Part shown: one piece after another, positions 1 through 10,820 of the stretch
How positions within the stretch are numbered: the first letter of the stretch is position 1
Layout: every line of letters begins with the position of its first letter
Assembly: GCA_030035585.1 (NCBI GenBank)
Contig: CM057473.1
Coordinates: 10,838,501-10,902,500, forward strand
Direction of reading: 5' to 3'
Source of the DNA: Dugong dugon
Taxonomy: Eukaryota; Chordata; Mammalia; Sirenia; Dugongidae
DNA length: 64,000 nt
Notes under the pieces: model-generated
Told to the model about the DNA's origin: nothing
Database searches by the model: none
Seen by the model: only the letters and a program-made list of their open reading frames with translations
Program-made: the position numbers and the translations under genes

Positions 1-194
1 TGCTCAGGCCACAGAGTTCAAGGCTATCTGTGTTAGACAGCATGTGGATGTGTATGCTGCCCCACCAGCTCGTCCCAGTCAAAACCTCACTCACCTGGGA
101 AGAGTACGAATGAATAAATCTGAGTCTCTATCACACCATATTTATACACTTGATGCAGATATTTAATGCTATTCTAGCGGTTCTCTGTTACAAA

Positions 195-312
195 TGCACA
201 TCTTCCCTGTCCCACCCAGATCTACTGAATCACATCTGCGACGGGGCTCAGCAATCTCTGTTTATACAAGATTTCCTGGTGAATCTGATGCATGCTATTG
301 AGAATCACAGTG
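195..312 (-). mobile_element. MER5-like hAT-Charlie DNA transposon fragment
   Basis: The run from 'cagatctactgaatcac' to 'gatgcatgctattgagaatcac' has the order and wording of the MER5A/B non-autonomous hAT element read in reverse. It is diverged, as expected for an ancient eutherian repeat. Assignment is from memory of the family consensus. The flanking bases 1-194 and 313-412 show nothing I can name. Confidence 0.55.
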
Positions 313-412
313 CTATTCTATTAGCCTGATCATAACACATTTTCACATCGATACAAACACAGTAGCAAGAACATTTTTTTTAAATTTCTAATCTGTTATT
401 ATAATCATAGTT

Positions 413-1170
413 TTTAACATTTAATTTCTGAAATAATTTTAGACTTATAGCCAAGTTGGAAAAAATAGTTCAGATATTCTCCATCTACCTTCCCCTAATG
501 TTAACAGCTTGCATACCATGGTACGTTTGGTCAAGACCATGGTGGTGCACTGGTTAAGAGCTCACTAGCTAACCAAAAGGTCAGCAGTTCAAATCCACCA
601 GCTACTCCTTAGAAACACAATGGGGCAGTTCTACTCTGTCCTGTAGTGTTGCTATGAATTGGAATCTACTCGACAGCAAAGAGTTTGGGTTTGGTTATAA
701 TACTATTATGTAACTAAACTACAGTCTTCATTCCCATTTCATCAGCTTTTATTTTTCACTAATATTCTCTTACTGTTCCAGTATTTGAGCCAGGATCCCA
801 CACGGCATTTAATTGTCATGTCTTCTTAGTCTCTTCCAGTCTGTGAACGTTGTTAAGTCTTTTCTTATCTTCCATGACCTTAATACTTTTGAAGATACTA
901 GTTAGTTATTTGTAGACTGTCCTTCAGGTCAGGGTTGTCTGGTGTTTTCTCGTGATTAGATTGAGGCGATGCATTTTTGGGAAAAATACCACAGAGGCAG
1001 CATGCCTTTCTCATTGTATCATAATAGGTGGTATACTATGTCAATATGGGTTTTTACTCATGATGTTAACCATGATCACTTAGTTAGGTGGCATCTGACT
1101 GTATAATAACTTCAACAAGGTCATAAAGGATATACAGTATCCAGTTAGATATTATCTTAGTATCTAGTAG
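413..1170 (-). mobile_element. Ancient L1M-type 3'UTR fragment, split by an AfroSINE
   Basis: The AT-rich text on both sides of the SINE at 532-696 resembles the 3'UTR of old mammalian L1M elements in reverse. It includes the 'gagccaggatcccacacgg' and 'gatgttaaccatgatcactt' landmarks, which have counterparts at 28,690 and 29,610 in this window. There is no coding potential. Confidence 0.5.
532..696 (+). mobile_element. AfroSINE, short form
   Basis: tRNA-like head with B box 'agttcaaatcc', then directly the tail block 'ggggcagttctactctgtcc' and the diverged end 'ggaatctactcgacagcaa'. The ~45-bp middle segment of the long form is absent. Confidence 0.9.
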
Positions 1171-1297
1171 TAGTAACCTCATGAGATAAGACAATTATAA
1201 AGAAAATGTACAATACCCTCAAGTTCAAAGTTTCTTGGATCTAGCTGGGAAATTATTAAGTATATTAAGCTTTTGTTGTTAGTTGCCATTGAGTGGT

Positions 1298-1858
1298 GTC
1301 TTAGGCTGGGTTCTCTAGAGATGCAAAACCAGTAAAGTGTATAAATATACATAGAGATTTTTATCAAGGAAATGGCTCACACAGTTGTAGAGGTTGGAAC
1401 GTCCTAAGTCCATTGGTCAGGATACAGGCTTCTCCTGATTCACATAGTCACAGGAGCTCGTGAAAACTCAAGATCGGCAGGTCAGAGATCAGGGCTCTTG
1501 CTCACAGGCTGCGAAGACCAATGAATCCCAAGATCAGCAAACAAGACCACAGGTAAGCTGCTAGCTCAAGTCCCAAGACCTGGAGGTCAGATGAACAGGA
1601 GCCAGCTGCAGGATCCAGAGCCAGCAAAAACCAATGAGTCTTGCCAGAAAGTCCACTTATATATTCCATGCAGGCCACAGCCCCAAGGACACTCTGTTTC
1701 AACTGACTGGCTACTCACAGCAGATCCCATCACGGAGGTAACTGCATTATATCAAATCTCATCATGGAAGTGATCACATCATCATACAACTGCCAAACTA
1801 CATCATAACTGCCAAACCACTGAGAATCATGGTCCAGCCAAACTGACACATAGCCTTA
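1298..1858. repeat. Unclassified interspersed repeat (LTR-like), about 560 bp
   Basis: Begins 'ttaggctgggttctctagag' and ends 'gacacatagcctta'. The 'ggttctctagagatgcaaaacc' opening recalls a repeat class common in placental genomes. I could not settle on LTR or DNA-transposon origin and found no clear target-site duplication. A short AfroSINE/RTE tail fragment lies just upstream at 1271-1297. Confidence 0.4.
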
Positions 1859-1860
1859 AT

Positions 1861-2057
1861 GATCACAAGTGGATTCTGACTCATGATGACCCCATGTGTG
1901 TCAGAGCGGAACTGTGTTCCATAGGGTCTTCAAGGCTGTGAACTTTCAGAAGCAGATCACCAGGCCTGTCTTCTGAGCCTTCTCTGGGTAGGTTTGAACC
2001 GCCAACCTTTTGGAAATAGTCAAGTACTTAACAGTTTGCACCACCCGGGAAGTCCTA
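1861..2057 (-). mobile_element. AfroSINE, long form
   Basis: Reverse-strand copy running from 'gtggattctgactcatgat' to 'ttgcaccacccgggaagtcc'. It includes the middle segment ('agaagcagatcaccaggcc') missing from short forms and is fairly diverged. Confidence 0.85.
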
Positions 2058-2557
2058 TATTAAGTACTGAAGACACATAAAACCCAGTTAAGTGAAGCAG
2101 TAGTCTGGGTGGGGGCTGCAACCTTTCATTAGTAGATGGAAGAAAGAAGTAATGCTATCAGGCAAACCCAGGGAAATGACATCCTCCTTCTCTAACTTTG
2201 GAAACCATGATGTAGTGGCTATGAAAAAGGCTTGGCTTAGCGATTGGGGTTCGGGAAGAATCCAGTCAGCAGTATTTCTGCTTGTTATACAACCTCAACT
2301 AGTTGTTTTCCGGAAAATTTTAGAATTAAGTTTAGAAATGCTTTAAAGAGTCAAACCCACAGTACTAATATTCTTTGTAGTGTGCTAAAGAAAAATACAT
2401 ATAGTATTTGGTACTTATGAACTTGTCAGGCTTAAGAGATGTGGCCTATTATAGAAACAGTTATGCCTGTGATTCCAATTTAAAATATATAATTGAATAA
2501 TTGATCTAAACCACAGTTTTAAGTGGAAAAGTCTGAGGAAAAGCTTAATGAAATTAT

Positions 2558-2677
2558 AACATTGGCTCTTACAAGAGAATTTAGAATATCGCATGATAGT
2601 AAGTTTTAGGGTTATAAGAATTTAAGTATCTGGTAAGTTTTGTCAGAGAATTGAAGTATTTAAAAAGGAATATTTAA
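2558..2677 (+). repeat. Local direct repeat, copy 1
   Basis: About 120 bp beginning 'acattggctcttacaagaga' and ending near 'tttaaaaaggaa'. It reappears at 3413-3532 in the same orientation with scattered mismatches. I did not see it elsewhere in the window. The rest of 2058-2782 is AT-rich sequence without recognisable features. Confidence 0.75.
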
Positions 2678-2782
2678 ACTTCAATTTAAATTGTTTAAAG
2701 GAGTTTAATTAATTTTGTAAATGAAACAAAAAATCACCCCCTCCCAAGAGTGATTATTAAATTTTACTAGACTTATACATAG

Positions 2783-3010
2783 AATGGAGCACTTGGGTGG
2801 CGCAAATGGTTAAACTCTCGACTATTAACTGTAAAGTTTGGTGGTTTGAATCCACTCACTTACACAGAGACATCTCAGAAGAAAAGCCTGGTAATCCGCT
2901 TCCGAAAGGTCATAGCCTTGAAAACCCTATGGAGCAGTTCTATTCTGTAACACACGGGGTCTCCATGAGTTGGAATCAACTTGATGGCAACTGATTTGGT
3001 ATTTTTGGTT
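2783..3010 (+). mobile_element. AfroSINE, long form
   Basis: Head 'gagcacttgggtggcgcaaa', middle segment including 'ggtaatccgcttcc', tail 'ggagcagttctattctgtaa', ending in the RTE-like 'cttgatggcaact'. Confidence 0.88.
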
Positions 3011-3412
3011 ATAAATAGAAAAATAAGATCTGTACTCAAAAGATTAATAAGAACTAGATTTTTGAAAGTGTTTCAATAGCAAACTGATTCGTAATTTTGA
3101 AACCAAGGAAACCGCTGGATCATCTATTCTACATTCAAGTCACCTTCAAGGTCAACAAGCAACTCATATGAATACAAAAGAATCCTTTTATTCAAAGGAC
3201 TCTGGCTGGCGAGATGGCTTTCCTCATTCCTATTCTGCTCTAACATTTCTTTTTGAAGAGAGCAGAGTTTTCTGCCAGACATTCACCTAAATGGACCAAG
3301 AAGTCCTGGGCAAAATGAACACCTGTCATGATAAAGCACCTTAAGAAAAGGATTCCATATCAAAGGCCAGAAGACTACCCAAAACACCAGCCCTGAAGAA
3401 CACAGATGCAAA

Positions 3413-3532
3413 GACATTGGCTCTTATAAGAGAATTTAGAATATCCCATGTTAATACATTTTACTTTAAGGTTATAAGAATTTAAGTACCTGGGAAGGTT
3501 TGCCAGAGGATTGAAGTGTTTAAAAAGGAAAT
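3413..3532 (+). repeat. Local direct repeat, copy 2
   Basis: Second copy of the block at 2558-2677, about 850 bp downstream in the same orientation. Similarity starts at 'acattggctcttataagaga' and stops at 'tttaaaaaggaa'. The sequence from 3011 to 3412 and from 3533 to 4480 holds nothing else I can name. Confidence 0.75.
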
Positions 3533-4479
3533 CAAACATTTTCAGCTGCAAAGATATAGTCTCATGTGGCGCCAAAAATAACCTTTAGCAGATTAAAGGA
3601 AAGTAGACCACCACAAAAACATAATTCATCACTTTTTGCTATTTTTAGAGTCTCCAGGGAGCAGAGTTATAAGACAGGAATGATTTTCAGATAAAAACAT
3701 CTTGGCTAACTCCAGCCTATCTTCCAAGAGTCAAATGATCTTGAGTAGAGATGAACTCTTCTAGACTTCTTGGAAAATGGCTTTTAATACACTGCCAGCC
3801 TGCAGAGTGTTCAAGGCAGGGGGCTGCCGGTCCGAAGCCTGCCCACTGAGAACATTCCGGGATTTCCTTACTTCAAGACAACCTGCAGTCAGACCCTGGA
3901 AGTGATGGTGTCCAAAACGCCTGCCTCCAGGTGCTGGTCGCTGCAGAGTTCCAGGTGGGTAATGAGGAAGCTTCTGTCAGAAAAAGAGATGAGGCGACAC
4001 ACCAGAGCTCACTCAACTTAGCTTTACAAATGGCAAGAGAAGCAAAGACACCAACAGCAACGATTCCTGGAGGTTGATTTCCCGAGGGAAGTCTGTTTAA
4101 AACAGGATTCAGTTGCAAGAAGCGGGCTTCTTTTTTAACATTCACTAAGTGTGGTTTTTCAAATGTGCATCTTTACTCAGCCAGTTATGGTATACTTCTC
4201 TAGTAAAGATCCTCACTCTTTCAGGAATCTGGATGACAAATTCCTTGATTTACAATTGTAGTCCCAACTTCTGCCTTCAGAACCATTACTGTTATTTATT
4301 AAACAGCTACCAGAACAATGAACACTCTTGAGACAGGCACTCGCTTCCAAAGAGTTGAAAGCACTTTATATTAGTTGCCAAAATAAATCCTAGATTGGAT
4401 GGGGTGGGGGGAAGGAGGAGGAAATACAGACAATGGAAACTTTAACTGATATAAAAACAGGTTTTTTAATTTTCTAAGT

Positions 4480-5216
4480 ATAGAAGGAAAAAAAAGATGT
4501 AAGATGCTATAAACGAAACTGAAAGGCAAATAACAGACTAAAAAGATGTTTTCAAATAATCAGACAAAGAATAAGAGAAATGGTTAATAGCCTTAGTTCA
4601 CAAACAGCTGTAAAACCAATGAAAAAATATTCACAGTCCATTACAAATTGGCCAATGAAGGGGACATCTACATCAATTGGCATAATAAAGCTTATTAAGA
4701 AAATGTTCTGCATCCTACTTTGGTGAGTGGCGTCTGGGGTCTTAAAAGCTTGCAAGCGGCCATCTAAGATGCATCAATTGGTCCCAACCACTTGGAGTAA
4801 AGGAGAACAAAGAACACCAAAGACACAAGGAAAGTATTAGCCCGAGAGACAGAATGGGGCACATAAACCAGAGACTTCATCAGCCTGAGACCAGAAGAAC
4901 TAGATGGTGCCCGACTACCACCAATGAAAGTCCTGACAGGGAACACAACAGAGGATCCCTGATGGAGCAGTAGGACGATGGGATGCAGAACTCAAATTCT
5001 AGTAAGAAGACCAGACTTAATGGTCTGATTGAGACTGGAGGTGCCCCAGAAAGCATGGCCCCTGGACTCTCTATCACCCCAGAACTAAACAATTTCCAAG
5101 GCCAACTCTTCAAACAGTGATTGGACTGGACTGTGGGACATAAAGTGATACTTGAGAAGAATGTGCTTTTTAGTCAAGTAGATTCAAGACGCCAAAGGGG
5201 CAGCTTCTGTCCAGAG
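4480..5216 (+). mobile_element. L1 3' region (old ORF2 end plus Afrotherian L1 3'UTR)
   Basis: The stretch 4535-4670 looks like decayed L1 3' sequence. From about 4674 the text ('gttctgcatcctactttggt', 'ggggtcttaaaagcttg', 'agatggtgcccgactaccacc') matches, with divergence, the L1 3'UTR at 12,765-13,140 in the same orientation. It is therefore a lineage L1 tail. It ends without a clear poly(A). Confidence 0.7.
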
Positions 5217-5600
5217 ATATCATGCTGCACCTCATAACAAGGTACATACCAAGAAGTTTTCTTCTACCTCCATTTCCTAGATAGGATGAAAAGCAATCCT
5301 CTAATAAAGAAATTAGGCCAGACTACACTGTCTGCACTCTTCTCCATGGCCTTAGCAACGAGCCACTGGCTTCCCCTACTCCATAGTTAGACCCTCACAA
5401 CATGGCTGCAATTGCCCGCCGACCTGCCTAAGATGGCTACTGGATCACTTCCTTCATCTTCCCGACTTAGGACCACCTCCATTTGCGTATTTTCACTGCG
5501 CCGGGTAAGGGACTCAGAGTTGGCTTTTGATTGGTCAACTTAACTGGCGATCTTTCCCCTCCCCGACAGTTACCAGAGGTACCTAGAGCCTTGGCAGCCC
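5217..5600. other. Unassigned stretch upstream of the RBM8A retrocopy
   Basis: This segment holds an inverted CCAAT core ('attggt' at 5530-5535), a pyrimidine/GC-rich run near 5555 and two 'atggct' motifs that resemble YY1 sites (5400-5440). It may include the parental RBM8A 5'UTR at its right end, or a fortuitous promoter or LTR piece. I cannot place the exact retrocopy boundary. Confidence 0.3.
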
Positions 5601-5625
5601 AGATGAGAGCTAGAACGAAGGCAGA

Positions 5626-6150
5626 ATGGCAGACGTGCTGGGTGTTTATGAGGCTGGGGGCGAAGATTTCGCCATGGATGAGGTTGGGGACGAGAACATC
5701 CACAAACTGAAAGAAAAAGCAAAGAAACGGAAGGGCCACGGCTTTGGCTCGGTAGAGGGATCCCGAGCGCGGATGCGTGAAGATTACGACAGCGTGGAGC
5801 AGGATGGCGATGAACCCGGACCACAACGCTCTGTTGAAGGCTGGATTCTCTTTGTCACTGGAGTTCACGAGGAAGCCACTGAAGAAGACATCCATGACAA
5901 ATTCGCAGAATATGGAGAAATAACAAATATCCACCTCAACCTAGATAGGCGTACAGGATACCGCAAGGGGTATACTCTAGTAGAGTATGAGACATACAAG
6001 GAGGCCCAGGCTGCCATGGAGGGACTCAATGGCCAGGATTTGATGGAACAGCCCATCAGCGTCGACTGGTGTTTTGTTCGGGGTCCGCCCAAGAGCAAGA
6101 GGAGAGGTGGCCGAAGACGCAGCAAGAGTCCAGACCGGAGGCGGTGCTGA
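5626..6150 (+). CDS. RBM8A (Y14) processed retrogene, intact ORF
   Basis: Encodes an intronless 174-residue protein, the usual RBM8A/Y14 length. In its parent gene this protein is an exon-junction-complex core subunit that binds MAGOH and acts in mRNA localisation and nonsense-mediated decay. Visible here are the acidic N-terminus, a basic KEKAKKRK stretch near residue 30, one RRM at about 73-151 with RNP2-like ILFVTGV and RNP1 KGYTLVEY, and an Arg/Ser-rich C-terminal tail. The reading frame is open throughout. About a dozen residues differ from my recollection of mammalian RBM8A, including the last residue (Cys instead of Arg) and Lys for Arg in an RS pair near the end. Absence of introns, a parental-style 3'UTR with AATAAA and a poly(A) tract mark it as an L1-mediated retrocopy. 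An open frame does not show that it is expressed. Confidence 0.93.
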   Translation: MADVLGVYEAGGEDFAMDEVGDENIHKLKEKAKKRKGHGFGSVEGSRARMREDYDSVEQDGDEPGPQRSVEGWILFVTGVHEEATEEDIHDKFAEYGEITNIHLNLDRRTGYRKGYTLVEYETYKEAQAAMEGLNGQDLMEQPISVDWCFVRGPPKSKRRGGRRRSKSPDRRRC

Positions 6151-6328
6151 CGGGTCCTCTGTTGTCCAAGTGGTCTCTGTCAAGGTTTCATTTTCCATGC
6201 GGCCTGGAGAAATTGGGCCGGGGTAGAACTTGCTGCGTTTATATTTAATCTCTCACCCTTTACCTGCCTTATGTTTGAGTTGTGAATAAATGTCCGAGTT
6301 TTGTTTTCTGTATTTAAAAAAAAAAACA
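6151..6328 (+). other. Retrocopied RBM8A 3'UTR with poly(A)
   Basis: Continues the RBM8A transcript after the stop codon ('gtcctctgttgtcca' and 'tatttaatctctcac' landmarks). AATAAA lies at about 6283-6288, then an oligo(A) run near 6317-6327. Old L1 sequence follows immediately. Confidence 0.85.
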
Positions 6329-6450
6329 AAGGCCAACGACTTGAACAGATGTTTCACAAGGAAGAAAAATGATCAAAAGCGTCTGAAGAAAGTTCGACAT
6401 CATTAATTATCAAAGAAATCCACAACAGAAACCATTTGCAGCTATCAATG
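6329..6450 (+). mobile_element. L1 ORF2 fragment (3' flank of the retrocopy)
   Basis: The stretch 'aaaggccaacgacttgaac' followed by 'catcattaattatc' is a decayed piece of the 3' part of L1 ORF2. It marks the pre-existing sequence into which the RBM8A copy inserted. Confidence 0.5.
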
Positions 6451-6467
6451 GGCACAGACTTAATGTG

Positions 6468-6665
6468 TATATAGCACCGGTCTAAGTGCTTTCTTATGCC
6501 AGCCATTTAATCCTTGCAACAACTCAACATTAGTAGGTACTATTTTATCTTCGTTTTACAGATGAGGAAGCGGAGGCACAGAAAGTTACGTAACCTAACC
6601 AAGGTCACGTGGCTAGTAAGTGCCGGAGCCATGCTCCAAACCAGTAGTCTGGCTCCCTGTCTATG
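6468..6665 (-). mobile_element. MIR SINE
   Basis: Contains the reversed MIR core 'ttttacagatgaggaagcgg' followed by 'aaggtcacgtggctagtaag', and the B-box side 'ggctccctgtctatgctctt'. Nothing further is recognisable from 6666 to about 8389. Confidence 0.85.
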
Positions 6666-8389
6666 CTCTTAATTGCTATGCTTTACTGCCCCTTCGGGTC
6701 ACCTAATGAGTAATGCTGGGTGCAGTGGAACTCCCACTTATATATTATTTGTGGGTAGGCAGACTAGTCTCATCAAGTATTGGTACAATCTCTTAGAAGT
6801 CCAGATCAGGGTTTCATAAAGCAGTCGTTAATAAGCATCTACAAACTGAAGGCTAACCAACAAAGTTGCAAATAGAAAAATGACACTTATTATCTCAAGG
6901 TGTTGTGTGTGTTGTGTGAATTCTAAGGTCTATGTTGGCTTGTGTTTAAGCAGGCCTTGGGGTATAATTACTCAGGGAAAGAGACAAAGTAAAGATTGTA
7001 AAGCTAAGTAATGGAGAAAGTCATTCAGTTGGTAGCGCCAGCCGATAGTAATCCATGCCTGGGTGCGCAGATGAAAAAGTCAAATCCTACCTGGAAGCTC
7101 CCTTCAAGCTGCTCCTTACCCAGGGGCCAGGCATGAGAGCAACCCTGACACAGGGTATGTGGTGTGCAGGGGCAGCAAGTTCTCATCTTCAGACTCACTT
7201 CATCCCTCTGACTGTATTTGGTTAACCACATGCATATTTCATAAACATTTGTATTTTAAAACTGAAATTTTCACACTTGGTCACTCCAACTTCCAAATGG
7301 AAAAAATAAAGGCAGTTTGACAATGTCACAAGACAGAAACAATGTCTGCCTGAGTAATCCACAATTAAAACTGAGTGTGTTGCTTGCCAGGAAAGCTGTG
7401 TTCCTTTAATAAAATATGCTCAAGTCACTTAGAACAAAAAGTTTAACAAAGGGTTTATGGTGTGAGAATTTGGAAATTTTGTCCAAGAACGGTAAATGCT
7501 ATGTCAGCCTCTAGTTGACTAAAAATGGGTTGTCAATTTCTCTTAGGCTATTATTTGGTTTTACAATATCAACACTGAGAACATGGTCCTCAATCAGTTC
7601 CAAGATGGATTTCATAATATCTTGGTAAACTCTAGGTTACATAGTGGGCAACCATGTGGGCATGTTCCAAGGCTAAATAGCTTTTTCTTTTACCAAAAAT
7701 CAAAAGCCCTCAACACAGTCAGGCAATGCAACCCTGCAAGGAAAAAGGCAGGCTACAAAACTGAATATAACACTGTGGGATTCGAGGTGTTATTTCTTCG
7801 TGGTGGTTTTGTGGATCATTTCAATTTTCTTCTTTAAGTTTCCTGTATTGCCCATTTTTTCCCCTCACAATGGATATGTATGATTTTTGTGGAATTTATT
7901 AAATTATTAAAGTTACTGACTTACAAAAGGAAGTTTGGAGGTGAAGGGAAGGCTGTTTGGACAAATGTTTGACAGTCATAGTTTATCACAGGGAGATCAT
8001 AGAGTTTGAGGGAGGGTACTTTTTTAACACTGGGGGGACCTGATTAGGTTTGTAGATGGAAAAGAGCCAGTCGTGAGCAAAGGATGGAAGGCAAGTGAAA
8101 GGTAATTGATGGGGCAAATGTCTGAGGATACAGAAAAGAACAGGGTCAAGATCACGGGCTAATCTTACTGGGGAAAAAGATACTGTAGTTCTTCCTTGGG
8201 GACAGTAGCCAAGGAAGTAAGAGCAGATGGGCGACTTTTTGAGCTGGTAGTAAAGGAAGTATGGAACATCCCATATGATGGCCTCAGCTACAGTGAGTCA
8301 TGAGGTGAGGATATCGGTTAAGGGTAAATTGGGCAGTGGCATGCATAGAAAATCTGGAATAGCTTTATATGAAATAACATTTTTAAAAA

Positions 8390-8847
8390 GGGGTGAAGCA
8401 ATAGCCAAAAGGTAGAAACAGTCTAAATGTCCATCAGCAGATGAATGGATAAACAAAATGTAGTACATATATACAATGGGACATTGCTCAGCCGTAAATA
8501 AAAAAAGAAGTCCTGATGCATGATACAACATGGATGAACCATGAAAATGTCACACTGATTGAAATAAGTCAGTAACAAAAGGACAAATATTATATGACCC
8601 CAGTTATATGAAATATCTAAGGCAAGTGTTTAGAGATCAAAATTTATTAGTGATCACCAGGGACAGGCAGGCAGGAAGGAAAAAGCAGGACTCGTTGCTT
8701 AGAAGACACTGAGATTTCTGTTCAGGGTGATGGGAAAAATTGGAAATGGATAATGGTAATGGTTGAACAACATGATAAAAATAACTCCTGTCACTGAACT
8801 GTACACAAGAACAATGTTGATATGGCAAATGATCATATACATACAAT
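8390..8847 (+). mobile_element. L1 3' region fragment
   Basis: Shows the standard order of the end of L1 ORF2 and the 3'UTR: 'ctaaatgtccatcagcagat', 'atacaatgggacattgctca', 'tgaaataagtcagtaacaaa'. It is parallel to 12,050-12,350. Multiple stops are present. Confidence 0.75.
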
Positions 8848-9042
8848 GTCGTTGCCGTGGAGTTGATTCTGACTCATAGCGACTTATAGGACAGAGTAGA
8901 ACTGCCCCAGAGGGTTTCCAAGGCTGTGATCTTTACAGAAACACACTGCCACATCTTTCTTCTGCAGAGCAGCTGGTGGGTTAGAACCACTGACCTCTCA
9001 ATTAGCTGAGCTCTTAACCACTGCACTAACAGGGTTCCATTT
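8848..9042 (-). mobile_element. AfroSINE, long form
   Basis: Reverse copy from 'cgttgccgtggagttgattc' to 'actgcactaacagggttcc', with the middle segment ('ctgccacatctttcttctgc') present. Confidence 0.9.
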
Positions 9043-9434
9043 GTTACATATATATTTATTAAAAAAAAAAAGAATGGGGGAGCAGGTAAAGGCCTTGATG
9101 ATTAGCAGACCCCATTGGCAACTATGGCACCAGGAGTGAACACAAAGAAGGGGAGTATCTATCCAGGGTTAGGGTGCTGGCAGAGCTGGAACTGCAGAGC
9201 ACAAAAAAAAAAGAAGATATGAACAACACTAATTGAGGGAGTCACATTCAATTCTCAGTAACATGTGAAGCAAAGCCACAGGCATAAAGAGGAGTTATGG
9301 GCAGAATTCAACAACATACAAAAAATCATACACCATGATCAAGTGGGATTCATACCAGGACTACAAGGGTAGTTCAACATTAGAAAATCAATCAATGTAA
9401 TCCCTACATAAATAAAACAAAGGAAAAGAACAAT

Positions 9435-10043
9435 ATGATCATCTCAATTGATGAAGAAAAGACGTTTGATAAAATTCAACACCTTTTCCTGATAAAAACC
9501 CTTAGCAAAATAGGAATAGAAGGAAAATTTCTCAACGCAATCAAGGGCATGTATGCAAAACCAATAGCCAACTTTATACTCAATGGAGAAAGACTGAGAG
9601 CCTTCCCCTTGAGAACAGGAACGAGACAAGGATGCTCATTACTTCTCTTATTCAACATTGTACTGGAAGTCCTAGCCAGAGCAATAAGGCAAGAAAGAGA
9701 AATGAAAGGTATCCAAATCAGAAAGGAAGAAGTAAAACTACCTCTGTTCACAGATGACATTATCCTATACACAGAAGACCCTAAAGTTTCTAGAAGAAAA
9801 CTGCTGGAACTAATAGAAGAATTCAGCAATGTTGCAGGGAAGAAGATCAACACACAAACATCAGCTGGATTCCTTTACACTAACAAGGAGCATTCCAAAA
9901 AAGAAATCAAGAAAACAATGTTGTTTACAATAGCTCCCAAAACCAACAAATACCTAGGACTTAACCTAACCAGGAACATTAAGGACTTCTATAATGAAAA
10001 TTATAAAACAGTACTACAAGAGACTAAAAGTTGTTGTTGTTAG
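9435..10043 (+). pseudogene. L1 ORF2 reverse transcriptase fragment
   Basis: A 202-codon open stretch of L1 ORF2. Residues resemble the palm domain: a motif-A region near the start, TRQGCSL at about residue 64, FTDD at about residue 105. The intact enzyme reverse-transcribes its own mRNA at a nicked target. Here the frame ends in codons contributed by the nested RTE tail. Confidence 0.85.
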
Positions 10044-10820
10044 GTGCCTTTGAGTCGGTTCCAACTCATAGCAACTCTACGTACAACAGAACGAAACACT
10101 GCCCGGTCATGCGCCATCCTCACAATCGTTGCTGGGCTTGAGCGCATTGTAGCAGCCACTGTGTCAATCCATCTCACCAAGGGTCCTCCTCTTTTTCGCT
10201 GACCCTCCACTTTACCGAGCATGATATCCTTTTTGAGGGACTGGTCCCTCCTAATAATATGTCCAAAGTACGTGAGATGAAGTTTCGCCACCCTTGCTTC
10301 TAAGGAGCATTCTGGCTGTACTTCTTCCGAGACAGATTTGTTCGTTCTTATGGCGGTCCACGGTATAGTCAGTATTCTTCACCAACACCATAATTCAAAG
10401 GCATCAATTCTTTTTCTGTCTTCCTTATTCATTGTCCAGCTATAGCATGCATATGAGGTGATTGAAAATACCATGGCTTGGGCCAGGCATAGCTTAGTCC
10501 CCAAGGTGACACCTTTGGTTTTTTTTAACACTGTAAAGAGGTCTTTTGCAGCAGATTTGCCCAAGGCAATACTTCATTTGATTTCTTGACTGCTGCTTCC
10601 ATGGGTGTTGATTGTGGATCCAAGTAAAATGAAATCCTTGACAACTCCAATCTTTTCTCTGCTTATCATGATGTTGCTTATTGGTCAAGTTGTGAGGATT
10701 TTTGTTTTCTTTATGTTGAGGTACAATCCATACTGAAGGCTGTTGTCTTTAATTTTCATCAGTAAGTGTTTCAAGTCCTCTTTGCTTTCAGCTAGCAAGG
10801 CTGTGTGATCTGCGTATTGC
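10031..10820 (-). mobile_element. RTE LINE, 5'-truncated, inserted in L1
   Basis: The minus strand reads as the 3' third of the RTE element seen elsewhere in the window, ending in (AAC)n at 10,031-10,042. The 10-bp target-site duplication 'agactaaaag' sits at 10,021-10,030 and 10,821-10,830. Removing the insert rejoins the L1 ORF2 text. Short frames encode the C-terminal part of the RTE polyprotein. Confidence 0.93.

Noticed and set aside
3873..4145. 90-codon minus-strand ORF
   Set aside because: No domain, splice sites or poly(A) support it, and no similarity is recognisable by eye.
5467..5934. 155-codon minus-strand ORF overlapping the RBM8A copy
   Set aside because: It is the antisense shadow of a strongly matching RBM8A frame and has no recognisable domain.
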